DNA of 56,592 nucleotides from CAYJFX01 sp964370315 (GTDB lineage: Bacteria; Spirochaetota; Spirochaetia; Treponematales; Treponemataceae). The notes beneath the pieces were generated by a model. The model did no database searches and was not told the origin of the DNA. It saw only the letters and a program-made list of their open reading frames with translations. Positions 40,786 to 50,600 of this stretch are shown here, in pieces. Location of the stretch: positions 1 through 56,592 of the forward strand of contig CAYJIS010000008.1 in assembly GCA_964370315.1 (NCBI GenBank), written 5' to 3'. The translations under genes and the position numbers were made by a program. Numbering within the stretch: the stretch's first letter is position 1; each line of letters opens with the position of its first letter.

Positions 40786-43700
40786 ATGAACATTGCTGAA
40801 ATATCAGTAAGAAGACCGGTTGCAATGACGATGGTATACGTACTCATTTGTGTTGTAGCAGCCGTATTTATACCAAGATTAGGTATTGAATTATACCCAG
40901 CTGTTGAACTTCCAATATTATCGGTTATGACAACATATGATGGGGTTGGACCTGATGAAGTTGATGAAAATGTAACAGAGCCCATAGTAAACGCCATTAA
41001 AGGTGTTGCAGGAATTGAAGAAATAAACTCAACCTCTCAAGAAGGAATGAGTTTTGTAACGATAAGTTTTGGCTATGGACAAGACATGGATGAAGCGTAT
41101 GATGAAATAAATAACTCTCTTTCAACCATTACAAGAATGATACCAGATGATGCAGATGCACCAATATTGTTTCAATTTGACATTAGCTCACAGCCTATTA
41201 TGCGTCTTGCTATTGATGGCAATCTTGCGATTGATGAGTTAAAAACAATAGCTGAAGACACCGTTACTCCACTAGTGGAGCGTGTAGATGGTATTGCATC
41301 AGTTGATGTTAAAGGGGGGGCAGATAGAATTATTCAAGTTGATGTGTATAATAATAGACTTCAAGCATACGGGATTACATTAAGTCAAATATCACAGGCT
41401 TTAGCAGCCCGAAACATTCAACTTTCGAGTGGTCAAATTACTCAAAATGGTATGGACTACGAAATTATCACAACTGAATACTTTCAATCGCTCGATGATA
41501 TTAGAGAAACTGTTATTACTACCTTAGATGGAGCTTCCATAACAGTAGCAGATGTTTCTAATGTATATGAAACATTTGAAGACTCTTCTAGTACCGTATA
41601 CGTTAACGGCGTACCTGGTATTTACTTAGATATTTCAAAAGAATCAGATGCAAATGCATCAACTGTTTCTAAAGGCGTAACAGCCCTACTTGAAGGCATA
41701 AATGCCGATGTACCTGAAGGGGTTCACGTAAGCGTATTAAGTGATGACACATCACTCATTGATTCTACCATGAATCAAGTATATAGTGCAGGGCTACAAG
41801 GAGTTCTTTTATCAGTACTCGTAATTATATTATTTTTGCGTAACATTAAAAGTGCTTTTATTATTTCACTAACCCTTCCAATTTCTATACTTATAACGCT
41901 TATGGTTATGGCATTTATGGATTTAACCATTAATATGATGACTATGTCTGGCCTTATCCTTGGTATGGGTATGGTTGTTGACTCGTCAATTGTTATTTTG
42001 GAAAACATATTTGTATATAGAGAGCAAGGTAAAAAATCTGCGGTTGCTGCTATCTTAGGTAGTAAAAACATGATTAATGCTATCGTAGCATCTACATTAA
42101 CAACCCTTTGTGTATTTATTCCGCTATTAATTTACCAAACACAATTGGAAATGTTTGGTGAAATGTTTCGAGACATGGTTATAACCGTTTGTGCATCTCT
42201 TGTTGCATCCCTCGTTGTTGCTATTACCTTAGTGCCAGCTCTTTGTGGTAGTATCTTACAGATTCACACAAGAACACAAAAACCACTAAAAAATCTATTT
42301 ATGAAAAGAATAGATGATGCAATTGCTAACGCTATTCATAAAACAGAAGAAGGATATGCATCAGTACTTAAGTTCTGTTTGAAAAATAAGTTTTTGGTAA
42401 TAAGTTTTGTTATTGCTCTTCTTATTTTATCTGTATCACAATTATTAACTATGGGCCTTAGCTTAGCTCCTCCGGGTGGTGCTGATGATCAAGTAACTGT
42501 TGAATTAGAGCTTCCTATTGGTACAAGTGATGAAGTAGTAGAAGAGTATTTATTCGAATACCAAGACATTGTTTTAGAGGTGTTGGATCCTGAAGTGTAT
42601 GAAAGCTTAGTTCTTACCGTTGGCGCTTCTGGCAGAATGAGTAGTGGCGGAAGCACAGGAAGTATTCAAATAAATCTTCCTGAACTTAATGAGCAAACAA
42701 TGAGTGCAACAGAAATTCAAAATGCACTAAGACCATATCAATACTATTGGAGTAATGTAGCAGTTACATTCTCTGCAGGACGCGGATTTGGTGGTGGTAG
42801 CAGTGCTATTGATGTTCAAATTATGTCTGAAGACTACGAAGCAGCCCAAGAAGTGGCAGCGCAAATAGAAGAGCTTATGCTATCAAACGAAGCCTTGGTG
42901 GATGTTGCTACAGACTTTGAAGAAGGAGCACCGAGATTCCAAATTGTAATAGATTCTGCTAAAGCTTCTAGTTTTGGTGTAAGTGTTTCAACAATTGCAA
43001 ATGAAATTAAAAGTGCTGTTAGTGGATCTGTAGCAACAGTTTATAGAGCAGATGGAAATGAATACAATATTGAAGTTTCTTTACGAGATGAAGACTTAAC
43101 ATCTACTGCAGATTTAGGTTCAATTTCTGTGAATACTTCACAAGGCAGAGTTTCACTTGATAACTTTATTATATATTCTGAGTCTACATCTCCTCAAAGT
43201 ATTGCCCGTTTAGATGGCGAAAGAATTAATCACGTAACCGCAGGTGTTGCTGATGGACTTACTTCTACAGAAGGACAAGCTATTGTTGAGCAGCTTATTG
43301 CAGAATATATAGCACTACCTGAAAGCGTTGAAATCGAGTACGGTGGAGATTCAAGTGATATTACAGATTTGCTCGGTGCATTTATGATAGTAATACTTTT
43401 AGCGGTATTCTTAGTATTTGCGGTTATGGCAGCACAGTTTGAGTCACTCATTGACCCATTCATCATTTTTGCTTCTATTCCATTATTAGCAATTGGCGTT
43501 ATTGGAATTTACTTAATAACTGGAGACCAATTAACGGTATTCTCAATGGTTGGTGTTGTAGCCTTAGCCGGTATTGTTGTTAACAATGGTATTGTTCTTG
43601 TAGACTATACAAACCAACTTGTTGATAAAAAAGTACCACTCCTTGAAGCATGTATCGAAGCTGGTAGAAACCGTTTACAGCCAATTCTTATGTCAACATT

Positions 43701-43935
43701 GACAACTGTATTGGGTATGGTTCCTCTAGCATTCTTCCCTGGTGAAGGAGCTGAAATGATGCAACCAATTGCGATGACCATTGTTGGTGGGCTTTTAACA
43801 GGATCATTTATGACATTGTTTATATCACCCGTGTTATACAGTATGTTTAACAAAAAACGTGAAAAACGATTTGATAATCCAAATTCTTTAATCAATCAGT
43901 TAAGTGAGTTTGATGCAAGTGGAATAAATAGTTAG
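40786..43935 (+). CDS. RND-family multidrug efflux transporter (pump 1)
   Basis: 1049 residues, full length for an HAE-type RND pump: 12 membrane segments and two large periplasmic loops (ISVRRPVAMTMVYVLICVVA at the start; GMGMVVDSSIVILENIFVYR in TM4; ALAGIVVNNGIVLVDYTNQL in TM10). The TM4 motif has one Asp (VDSS) where AcrB has two, and TM10 has VNN where AcrB has the relay Lys, so the ion-relay chemistry differs from AcrB. It is the third gene of the tolC operon. Confidence 0.95.
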   Translation: MNIAEISVRRPVAMTMVYVLICVVAAVFIPRLGIELYPAVELPILSVMTTYDGVGPDEVDENVTEPIVNAIKGVAGIEEINSTSQEGMSFVTISFGYGQDMDEAYDEINNSLSTITRMIPDDADAPILFQFDISSQPIMRLAIDGNLAIDELKTIAEDTVTPLVERVDGIASVDVKGGADRIIQVDVYNNRLQAYGITLSQISQALAARNIQLSSGQITQNGMDYEIITTEYFQSLDDIRETVITTLDGASITVADVSNVYETFEDSSSTVYVNGVPGIYLDISKESDANASTVSKGVTALLEGINADVPEGVHVSVLSDDTSLIDSTMNQVYSAGLQGVLLSVLVIILFLRNIKSAFIISLTLPISILITLMVMAFMDLTINMMTMSGLILGMGMVVDSSIVILENIFVYREQGKKSAVAAILGSKNMINAIVASTLTTLCVFIPLLIYQTQLEMFGEMFRDMVITVCASLVASLVVAITLVPALCGSILQIHTRTQKPLKNLFMKRIDDAIANAIHKTEEGYASVLKFCLKNKFLVISFVIALLILSVSQLLTMGLSLAPPGGADDQVTVELELPIGTSDEVVEEYLFEYQDIVLEVLDPEVYESLVLTVGASGRMSSGGSTGSIQINLPELNEQTMSATEIQNALRPYQYYWSNVAVTFSAGRGFGGGSSAIDVQIMSEDYEAAQEVAAQIEELMLSNEALVDVATDFEEGAPRFQIVIDSAKASSFGVSVSTIANEIKSAVSGSVATVYRADGNEYNIEVSLRDEDLTSTADLGSISVNTSQGRVSLDNFIIYSESTSPQSIARLDGERINHVTAGVADGLTSTEGQAIVEQLIAEYIALPESVEIEYGGDSSDITDLLGAFMIVILLAVFLVFAVMAAQFESLIDPFIIFASIPLLAIGVIGIYLITGDQLTVFSMVGVVALAGIVVNNGIVLVDYTNQLVDKKVPLLEACIEAGRNRLQPILMSTLTTVLGMVPLAFFPGEGAEMMQPIAMTIVGGLLTGSFMTLFISPVLYSMFNKKREKRFDNPNSLINQLSEFDASGINS

Positions 43936-43956
43936 CAGTTAGAATAATTTTTGAAG

Positions 43957-43986
43957 GCTTCCGAGTAAATCGGAAGCTTTTTTATT
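43957..43986 (+). terminator. Terminator of the tolC-adaptor-RND operon
   Basis: GCTTCCGA-GTAAA-TCGGAAGC (8-bp perfect stem) followed by TTTTTTATTTT. Confidence 0.9.
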
Positions 43987-44044
43987 TTATTGAGTGCATT
44001 TAACAAAAAAAGTTTATATTTTGTTTATAAAAAATATGACTAGT

Positions 44045-44087
44045 TTAAGGTTATATTAATGTTGGTTTAAGGAATGTAAATTACAAT
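44045..44087 (+). promoter_or_regulatory. Outer-membrane-protein gene promoter with 11-bp-phased TTAAGG repeats
   Basis: TTAAGG (44045), TTAATG (44056) and TTAAGG (44067) are spaced exactly 11 bp apart, 9 bp upstream of TACAAT (44082-44087). The motif and layout match the tolC promoter. Confidence 0.65.
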
Positions 44088-44134
44088 TTTAATAACAATC
44101 GTTGATTGCTAACAAAATTATTTGGAGGATGAGA

Positions 44135-45241
44135 ATGAAAAAAATTATTCTTATTATGTTGAGCTTGGTTCTTATTGGATCAATGGTCGGTGCACAAACT
44201 GTATCAGTTACAAATACAACTGATACAGAAATTGGTGAGTTTAGTTATGGTGAAAACGCAGAAACAGGTGTGATTCATTTGCGAAATGCTACAGGGGTTT
44301 CAGTATCTGGTGACTGGTATGACATTGAAGCGAATGTGCGCTTTAAGCTAGGTTTTGCAGATGACGCAAATATAGATTTAGATTCTATTTCTATAGATGA
44401 CGATACAAAAATTGCAGCCTATGTTCGCCCATTTGCAGGGTTTGAAATTGGTGCTGGTACTCACTTGGAAGATTCTATTGGGGTAGATTCTATATGGTGG
44501 GATACAGATGCAACTTTTAACCAAGTAGGGAACTCTACAGAAGATAAATACTACGGATATGGTACACGCTATGCAAATGCAGGATTTATGATTCGTTATA
44601 CAGGAATAGAGGGTCTTATGTTAGCTGCAGTACTTCCAACAGACAGTGACTATGCATCACTTTTTGAAGGTGAAGATATTATTCCAATGAACTTTGCTGC
44701 TAGCTACACAATGGCGGATAAGTTTTCTGTAGGTGGTGTTGCAAAAATTAATGTACTTAGTGAAGGTGCAAATCAATTTACCGGTTCTGTAAACTACTTG
44801 GGTTCAGAAGATGGAGAAGTTGGTGCATACTACACATACACAACAGAATCTGATGCAAAAAATGATTCTTTTTCTCAATTTGGTATTGTTGGTAATGTAA
44901 ATGTAGCAGGCTTTACAATTGCACCTGAGTTCTCAATGCAAGTTGCAGAAGCTCCTGTTGGTGTAGATACTAATGGGATCCCATTATTCGCAAAGGCAGA
45001 CATATCATACCCAATGGGTAACATGACTCCAGCAGTAACAGCTTGGTACTCATCAGGTTCTTACGTTGAAGGGACTGACAATGAAACAACTAGATTTGCT
45101 GTTGAACCCTCAGTTGAATATACGTTTGGTGATATTGGAACAGCCTCTGTAGGTGTAAACTTCCGTGTTCAAGAAGCTGCATGGGATGATGGATTAGACC
45201 TCAAGTGGTACATTCCTATCTCTTGGAGCGTTTCTCTCTAA
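44135..45241 (+). CDS. Predicted outer-membrane beta-barrel protein
   Basis: About 368 residues from ATG 44135 (MKKIILIMLSLVLIGSMVGA, cut before QTVSVT), chosen for its TTGGAGGATGAG site over ATG 44102. The mature protein alternates strands throughout (YDIEANVRFKLGFADD, IAAYVRPFAGFEIGAGTHLE, YGYGTRYANAGFMIRYTG) and ends in WYIPISWSVSL. The family is not recognised; a porin or barrel lipid-transport role is possible. Its promoter shares TTAAGG repeats with the efflux operon, and the next gene is an OmpR-type regulator. Confidence 0.7.
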   Translation: MKKIILIMLSLVLIGSMVGAQTVSVTNTTDTEIGEFSYGENAETGVIHLRNATGVSVSGDWYDIEANVRFKLGFADDANIDLDSISIDDDTKIAAYVRPFAGFEIGAGTHLEDSIGVDSIWWDTDATFNQVGNSTEDKYYGYGTRYANAGFMIRYTGIEGLMLAAVLPTDSDYASLFEGEDIIPMNFAASYTMADKFSVGGVAKINVLSEGANQFTGSVNYLGSEDGEVGAYYTYTTESDAKNDSFSQFGIVGNVNVAGFTIAPEFSMQVAEAPVGVDTNGIPLFAKADISYPMGNMTPAVTAWYSSGSYVEGTDNETTRFAVEPSVEYTFGDIGTASVGVNFRVQEAAWDDGLDLKWYIPISWSVSL

Positions 45242-45277
45242 TATAGATTAACAAAGAATAGAAAAGAAAATTTAACA

Positions 45278-45325
45278 GAAAAGGAGCTGTTATTACATTT
45301 GTGATACGCTCCTTTTCTATCATGC
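45278..45325 (+). terminator. Terminator-like hairpin after the outer-membrane-protein gene
   Basis: GAAAAGGAGC (45278-45287) pairs with GCTCCTTTTC (45308-45317) around a 20-nt partly paired loop. The T-tract is short, so read-through into the response-regulator gene 20 bp on is plausible; no promoter for that gene is evident. Confidence 0.65.
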
Positions 45326-45338
45326 AAGGTTTTTTTAC

Positions 45339-46028
45339 GTGAAATGCAAAATACTACTTTTAGAAAATGATATCAGTTTAGCTGAAAGTTTCCAAAAAAT
45401 TTTAAAAAACAATGATGTTATGATAGATACTGATTATGATGGGCAATATGCACTAAGCTATATACAAAACTGTATTTATGATCTTATCATTTTAGACAAC
45501 ACTCTTCCTAGACTTAATGCGAGTGAAATAATAAAAAACATTCGACAAGAAAAATTTAATACTCCTATATTACTACTAATATCAAAAGATGAGAGTAAAA
45601 AACCAGAAATCTATTTAAACTCTGGGGCAAACGATTATATAATTAAACCCCCCAATATAAAAGATTTTTTGGATAAAGTACGATCACTAGTGCAAGAAGA
45701 CAAAAGAAAAACTATTTCAGAAATTATTACGTATGGAGATATAGAATTAAATCTCAAAAAAACAGTACTAACATGCAAAAATGAAGGCGAAACACTTAAA
45801 GAAAAAGAATTTCAAATTATTAACTTACTACTTCAACATCCTGAGCAAATTATACCAAAACAAATAATTATTGAAAAAATTTGGGGTAATTATTCTAACT
45901 TAACAGACAATAGCATAGAAGTATACATTTCCTTTTTGCGTCAAAAGATTAAAAATATTAACGCAAATGTAAAGATTCGAACTGTCCGTGGCGTTGGCTA
46001 TGCCATAACTTTGAGTAAAAAACAGTAA
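45339..46028 (+). CDS. OmpR/PhoB-family response regulator (no adjacent kinase)
   Basis: 229 residues, GTG start. The receiver (1-120) has phospho-acceptor Asp53 (YDLIILDNTLP), switch Ser82 and Lys103 (NDYIIKPP). The acidic pocket reads E9-N10-D11 where PhoB has E9-D10-E11, so a magnesium ligand is replaced by Asn. The C-terminal winged helix (130-229) is complete: LKEKEFQIINLLLQHPEQII, TDNSIEVYISFLRQKI and KIRTVRGVGYAI. No histidine kinase lies nearby. It is a natural candidate to bind the TTAAGG repeats upstream of tolC and the outer-membrane-protein gene. Confidence 0.92.
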   Translation: MKCKILLLENDISLAESFQKILKNNDVMIDTDYDGQYALSYIQNCIYDLIILDNTLPRLNASEIIKNIRQEKFNTPILLLISKDESKKPEIYLNSGANDYIIKPPNIKDFLDKVRSLVQEDKRKTISEIITYGDIELNLKKTVLTCKNEGETLKEKEFQIINLLLQHPEQIIPKQIIIEKIWGNYSNLTDNSIEVYISFLRQKIKNINANVKIRTVRGVGYAITLSKKQ

Positions 46029-46057
46029 CTTCTTGATAAAACTGCAGTATATAGATG

Positions 46058-46086
46058 GACTCCAGAGGAAACTCGGGGGTCTTTTT
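46058..46086 (+). terminator. Response-regulator terminator
   Basis: GACTCC (46058-46063) pairs with GGGGTC (46076-46081, one G-T pair), followed by five T. Confidence 0.65.
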
Positions 46087-46090
46087 ATTA

Positions 46091-46187
46091 TGTCAACCAG
46101 CAGTTGACAAAAATTAAGTCATTCGCAACTAACAGTTGACAATTTTCAAAGACAAGTTGGTTGTTCTCCCCTTTTGTGTGATATACT
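46091..46187 (+). promoter_or_regulatory. XRE gene promoter with GTTGACA repeats
   Basis: TGTCAAC (46091) and GTTGACA (46103) form an inverted repeat; a third GTTGACA is at 46135, 32 bp (three helical turns) on. An extended -10, TG-A-TATACT (TATACT 46182-46187), follows. The repeats may be an autoregulatory operator. The remaining gap to 46300 holds about 110 nt of leader with no other feature. Confidence 0.5.
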
Positions 46188-46299
46188 ATACAAGTAATAT
46201 TATTTTATCATTTGCAGTTTAAAAAGCCTTGCTATCAAAACTGCACATTCGCGTCCTCCTTGACGCGCCACTAACGCAGACTTTTCATAGGAGTATTAC

Positions 46300-46632
46300 A
46301 TGAACATTACAAAACGCATTATTGAGCTAAGAAAAAAAACAGGATTATCGCAAGAAGAATTTGGAGAAAAACTGGGGCTTTCAAGACAATCAATTTCAAA
46401 GTGGGAAACAGGTGAAGCCCTTCCCGATGTGGATAATTTAATTTTATTGTCTCAAAAATATAACGTAAGTATCGATTATATACTTTTGGGAAAAGAACAT
46501 TCAAGCACACAAATTAACCGCCAGGAAAAATATAAACGTAAAAGACTACAGTCTTATGCGCCGCTAGTGTGGTTATTGGCCCTAACTGCGCTTATCACTT
46601 TTTTCTATTTTCTAACTAATATCTGGACATAA
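46300..46632 (+). CDS. Membrane-anchored XRE-family regulator
   Basis: 110 residues. The N-terminal 65 residues are a canonical Cro/C1 helix-turn-helix (ELRKKTGLSQEEFGEKLGL, SRQSISKWETGEALPDVDN). After a basic linker (QEKYKRKRLQ) a single hydrophobic helix closes the protein (APLVWLLALTALITFFYFL). Tethered regulators of this shape are common in Firmicutes, so lateral origin is possible. It sits between the response regulator and the second RND pair and may regulate the latter. Confidence 0.85.
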   Translation: MNITKRIIELRKKTGLSQEEFGEKLGLSRQSISKWETGEALPDVDNLILLSQKYNVSIDYILLGKEHSSTQINRQEKYKRKRLQSYAPLVWLLALTALITFFYFLTNIWT

Positions 46633-46721
46633 GTTTTTCGAGTGATGCTTTTCCCTAAAAGATGTACTCTGTATTAAAAATGCCAACGAGCAGTATTTTT
46701 ATCTACCTCCTGTAACAATGA

Positions 46722-46750
46722 TTGACAAAAACTACTATTATCTGTACAGT
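46722..46750 (+). promoter_or_regulatory. Pump 2 promoter, TTGACA-N17-TACAGT, leaderless geometry
   Basis: TTGACA (46722-46727), 17 bp, TACAGT (46745-46750), then 5 nt to ATG 46756. No Shine-Dalgarno sequence can fit. Confidence 0.65.
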
Positions 46751-46755
46751 AAAAC

Positions 46756-47610
46756 ATGCGATTAATTATATTCATTTTATTATTAATAGGAAACATTTCT
46801 TTTGCCCAAGACACAAATAACACTGTTTCTGTAAGTACTACCTTTGTTGAAGAGACTACTGTATTCAGCACGGCTCTCTATGGAGCTCGTGTTGAGCCAA
46901 TAACAGTAACAGAAGTACCTGTCCCCTTCGCCGGTACTATTTTAAATATTTTTGTACAAGAAGGAAGTAGAGTATCTGCTAATGCTCCGTTATATTCAAT
47001 AGAACGCACCGTACAAGGTTCTATCCAGTATTATGAGCCATTAATTGTAAGGGCGTTATCATCGGGCATTGTAAGCGATATAACTATTCGTGCAAATGAA
47101 GAGGTTCGTGACGGAAGAATAAGTATGAACATTGCGGATATATCTTCATTAAAGGCAGTTCTTTCTGTCAGCGATAAAGACATTCGAACCATAAAACTGG
47201 GACAAGAATGCACTATTCAAAATATAGATGCAACAAATGCTACAATTAGTAAAATTAATGTTCTTCCAAACAGTGAAACAGGCCTTTTTTCAGTTGAAGT
47301 AGCCTTTGGTAATAACTATGATGTATTTGCAGGAATGTTTGTTACAATAGAAATACCCATAAATCCAGTTGAAGGAACATTTATTCCATCAGAAGCAATT
47401 GTTTCAAGGTATGGTAAAAAATTTGTGTGGGTAATTACAGAAGACAATAAAGCCGACATGCGAGATATTGAAGTAATTAACATCCGTGAAGATTTTACGC
47501 TAGTAGGTGGTTTACAAGGTCGTGTACAAATTGCACTCACAAATACTCGACTTTTAACACAAGATATGATTGTTGAACCAACTGCAAGAAGCAATGAACG
47601 CCCAAGGTAG
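46756..47610 (+). CDS. RND efflux periplasmic adaptor, short form (pump 2)
   Basis: 284 residues, short for the family. Signal peptide FILLLIGNISFA, cut before QDTNN. Lipoyl halves are VPVPFAGTILNIFVQEGSRV and VRALSSGIVSDITIRANEEV; the barrel domain begins SSLKAVLSVSDKDIRTIKLG and the membrane-proximal domain EGTFIPSEAIVSRYGKKFVW. It has no coiled-coil hairpin. The promoter predicts a leaderless mRNA. The RND gene follows by 6 bp. Confidence 0.88.
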   Translation: MRLIIFILLLIGNISFAQDTNNTVSVSTTFVEETTVFSTALYGARVEPITVTEVPVPFAGTILNIFVQEGSRVSANAPLYSIERTVQGSIQYYEPLIVRALSSGIVSDITIRANEEVRDGRISMNIADISSLKAVLSVSDKDIRTIKLGQECTIQNIDATNATISKINVLPNSETGLFSVEVAFGNNYDVFAGMFVTIEIPINPVEGTFIPSEAIVSRYGKKFVWVITEDNKADMRDIEVINIREDFTLVGGLQGRVQIALTNTRLLTQDMIVEPTARSNERPR

Positions 47611-47616
47611 GTAGCT

Positions 47617-50600
47617 GTGTATTTCTATTTACTTACAAAAAGACGTATTATTTTATTTATAGCGCTCCTCGGTGTACTAGGCGGCTTTTTTGCCCTTTCT
47701 CAATTAGAAATCAAATTGTACCCCGACATTGCAAAGCCCGTAGTACGCGTATTTATTTCACATCCATCATACACAACACTAGACTTTGTAGATGCCTACC
47801 AAAGTGTGTTAGACACTGCTATAAACACGGTTGAAGATGTCGATATTGTAGAAACTACATCGGGTAACGGTAGAACATTTGTTCTTTTTCGCTTTGATTA
47901 CGGCATAAACTCAGAGGATGCAAAAGATGAGGTACAGAGGGCATTTGACACTATAAAATCATCACTCCCTGAAGAAAGCGATGATTATACCGTGAGCTAT
48001 TATAGTGAAACAGTTAGTGAACTTGGTATGGCTCTTTTTTCAAGTGAAATAGACGAAAAGGCCTTGTATGACCTTGCAAAGCCACTATTTGACGAGTACA
48101 TGACAGGTATTGAGGATGTTGAATCTGCCGATATTTATAACATTGAAACACTTCAAGCCTCTATAACAGTAGATCAAGAAGCATTATTTTCCTATAACTT
48201 AACAATTGATGATGTTGTAAGAACAATAAGAAGCGAATATAAAAATATTTCTATTGGAAGCTTGCGCACTAGGGCTACAGAGTACACACTTAGGGTTAAA
48301 AAGGATATCGACACTCTTTTTGACATTGAAAACATAATTATTTCATACACAAGCGGAAAAACTATCTTTTTAAAAGACATTGCAGATATTGTTATAGATG
48401 TAGGTTTACCAAGAAATTTATATCAAGTAAATGGCGAGAGGGCAATTTTTATAAGTATTGTTCCAACTCCCGAAGCAAACCTTAACAGTTTGTCATCAGA
48501 TGCTCACGAGGCAATGGAAAAAATACTTTTAGAACTTCCCGACCATGTAAGTTTTGAAACATCTATAGATCCTGCAAGTTTTATAACACGATCTGTAAAT
48601 AATGTTGTACAATCGGCACTTATAGGCGCATTTTTAGCAATATTTTGTATAATATTGCTTATAGGAGATGCAAGAAACAGTATAATCGTTGCAGCCTCCC
48701 TCCCCCTGTCGGTTATATTAAACTTCATTTTAATGAAAGTATTTAGTATTTCTATAAACCTCATATCACTTAGCGGACTTGCCCTTGCAGTTGGTATGAT
48801 TGTTGATGCATCTATAGTTGTAATGGAAAACATTTACCGTCACTTAGAAACCGATACACAACAAGATAAATCCATACATGCGTTTAAGAAGCTCCTTGCA
48901 ACGTCAGTATCGGAGGTTGTTCCATCCATAATTGGGTCAACCATTACAAGCGTTTGTGTTTTTGTACCTCTTTCATTTACTTCCCAACTTACCGCAAGCA
49001 TACTTGGCGATCTTGCACAGACGGTAGTATTCACCCTATCTTGCTCTCTCTTGGTTGCTATTTTTGTTGTTCCCTTTGTAGCCTTTTATGTATTCCGATC
49101 TAAAAAAGGAATTACTACAAACAAAAAAACTAAGTTAAAAACCTTTTCAGATTCACTTGTTGCAAAACTCTTTTCACTTTATAAAGGAGTTCTTGAAAAA
49201 CTTTTAGAAAAAAAATCTCATGGACTTATATTTATTGCAGTTTCTATAGTAGTACTTTTAATTTGTCTTTTGCTACTTTTTCCTCAAATTACAACAGAAA
49301 TTATAGCTCCGCCAAAAAGTAACATTATTGTTGCGAGTATACAGAATAGTGATGTAGAAGACCAGCAAGAAATGGCTCAGGGCGTTGCTCCAATTGAAGA
49401 TGATATTATCAATAATTACCCTGACATTGTGCAAAAGGTATTCACAGGAACTACAACATTTAGAGGAACAGGATATGCAAGCATCATGATTACCTTAGAT
49501 AGTTCGCGTTCTCTTGATTTTATGATTAATTCACTTACAGAAAAATATGTCACTGAAGATCCATGGACGTATTCTTTTATGTCGTGGGATCCTGCAGAAA
49601 TGCCACTCCCTGAAACATATGCATTATCTATCCGAGTTGAAGGTCCCGACCGAAAACAAATATTTGCCATAGAAGACCAAATTATTGATGCGATTAATAA
49701 AACTGAAAATTACGGTCGTGTATGGGCTAGACCTTTTACAACCTTTACAAGTGAAATCGCCCTATACCCGAGAACACAAGCCTTTAGCTTAATTCCAGAG
49801 TACAGTGTTACACGAATTGTTTCTATGATCCAGTATGCTATAAACGGAGCTTCTGTTATTACGATGAATGTTGACGGAGTTGAAACCGATATAGAACTTG
49901 AGTATTCTGACTCTACCATACAATCAATAGAGGATGTACAAAACTTTACCCTACCGTATCAAGGTAAAACAATTCCGGTAAAGCATTTTTTTGACTTTGA
50001 AGAGACGCAAGGTATAAGTGAACTGTTTTCAATTGATGGTGATGAAGTGTACAAGGTGTATGCAAATATGAGACAGGGAGACCCTGCCCGTAATCAAGCA
50101 ATATACGAAGCAGAGGTAAAACAATTGGTGAATGAGCAAATAGAACTTCCCCAAGGCTATAGAATAATTTTTGAAGACACGCAAGCGGACATAAACGATG
50201 CAATATCATCACTTATTATTGCTCTTGGTTTAAGTATTATGCTTATTTACATTGTACTCGGCATTCAGTTTAACTCATTACGCATTCCACTTCTTATTTT
50301 GGTAACAATTCCCTTTGGATTTATTGGCGTTGTGTTAAGCTTATTTGCCTTTAAATCAACGGTATCTTTAAACTCGATGCTTGGGGTAATTTTACTTGGA
50401 GGGATTGTAGTAAACAATGCCATTATCTTAATTGACTTTTACCTCAATGTGCGCCCAAATCATAAACACAACAAGGACGCCATTATGCAAGCAGTGCAAC
50501 TTCGTTTCCGTCCTATTATTATAACAACCTCTACAACTATTTTGGGAATGCTTCCAATTGCATTTGCAATTGGCGATGGGGCAAATGTTATTCAACCACT

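Noticed and set aside
46319..46510. Minus-strand ORF overlapping the XRE gene
   Set aside because: It lies within the clear helix-turn-helix coding frame and has no support of its own.
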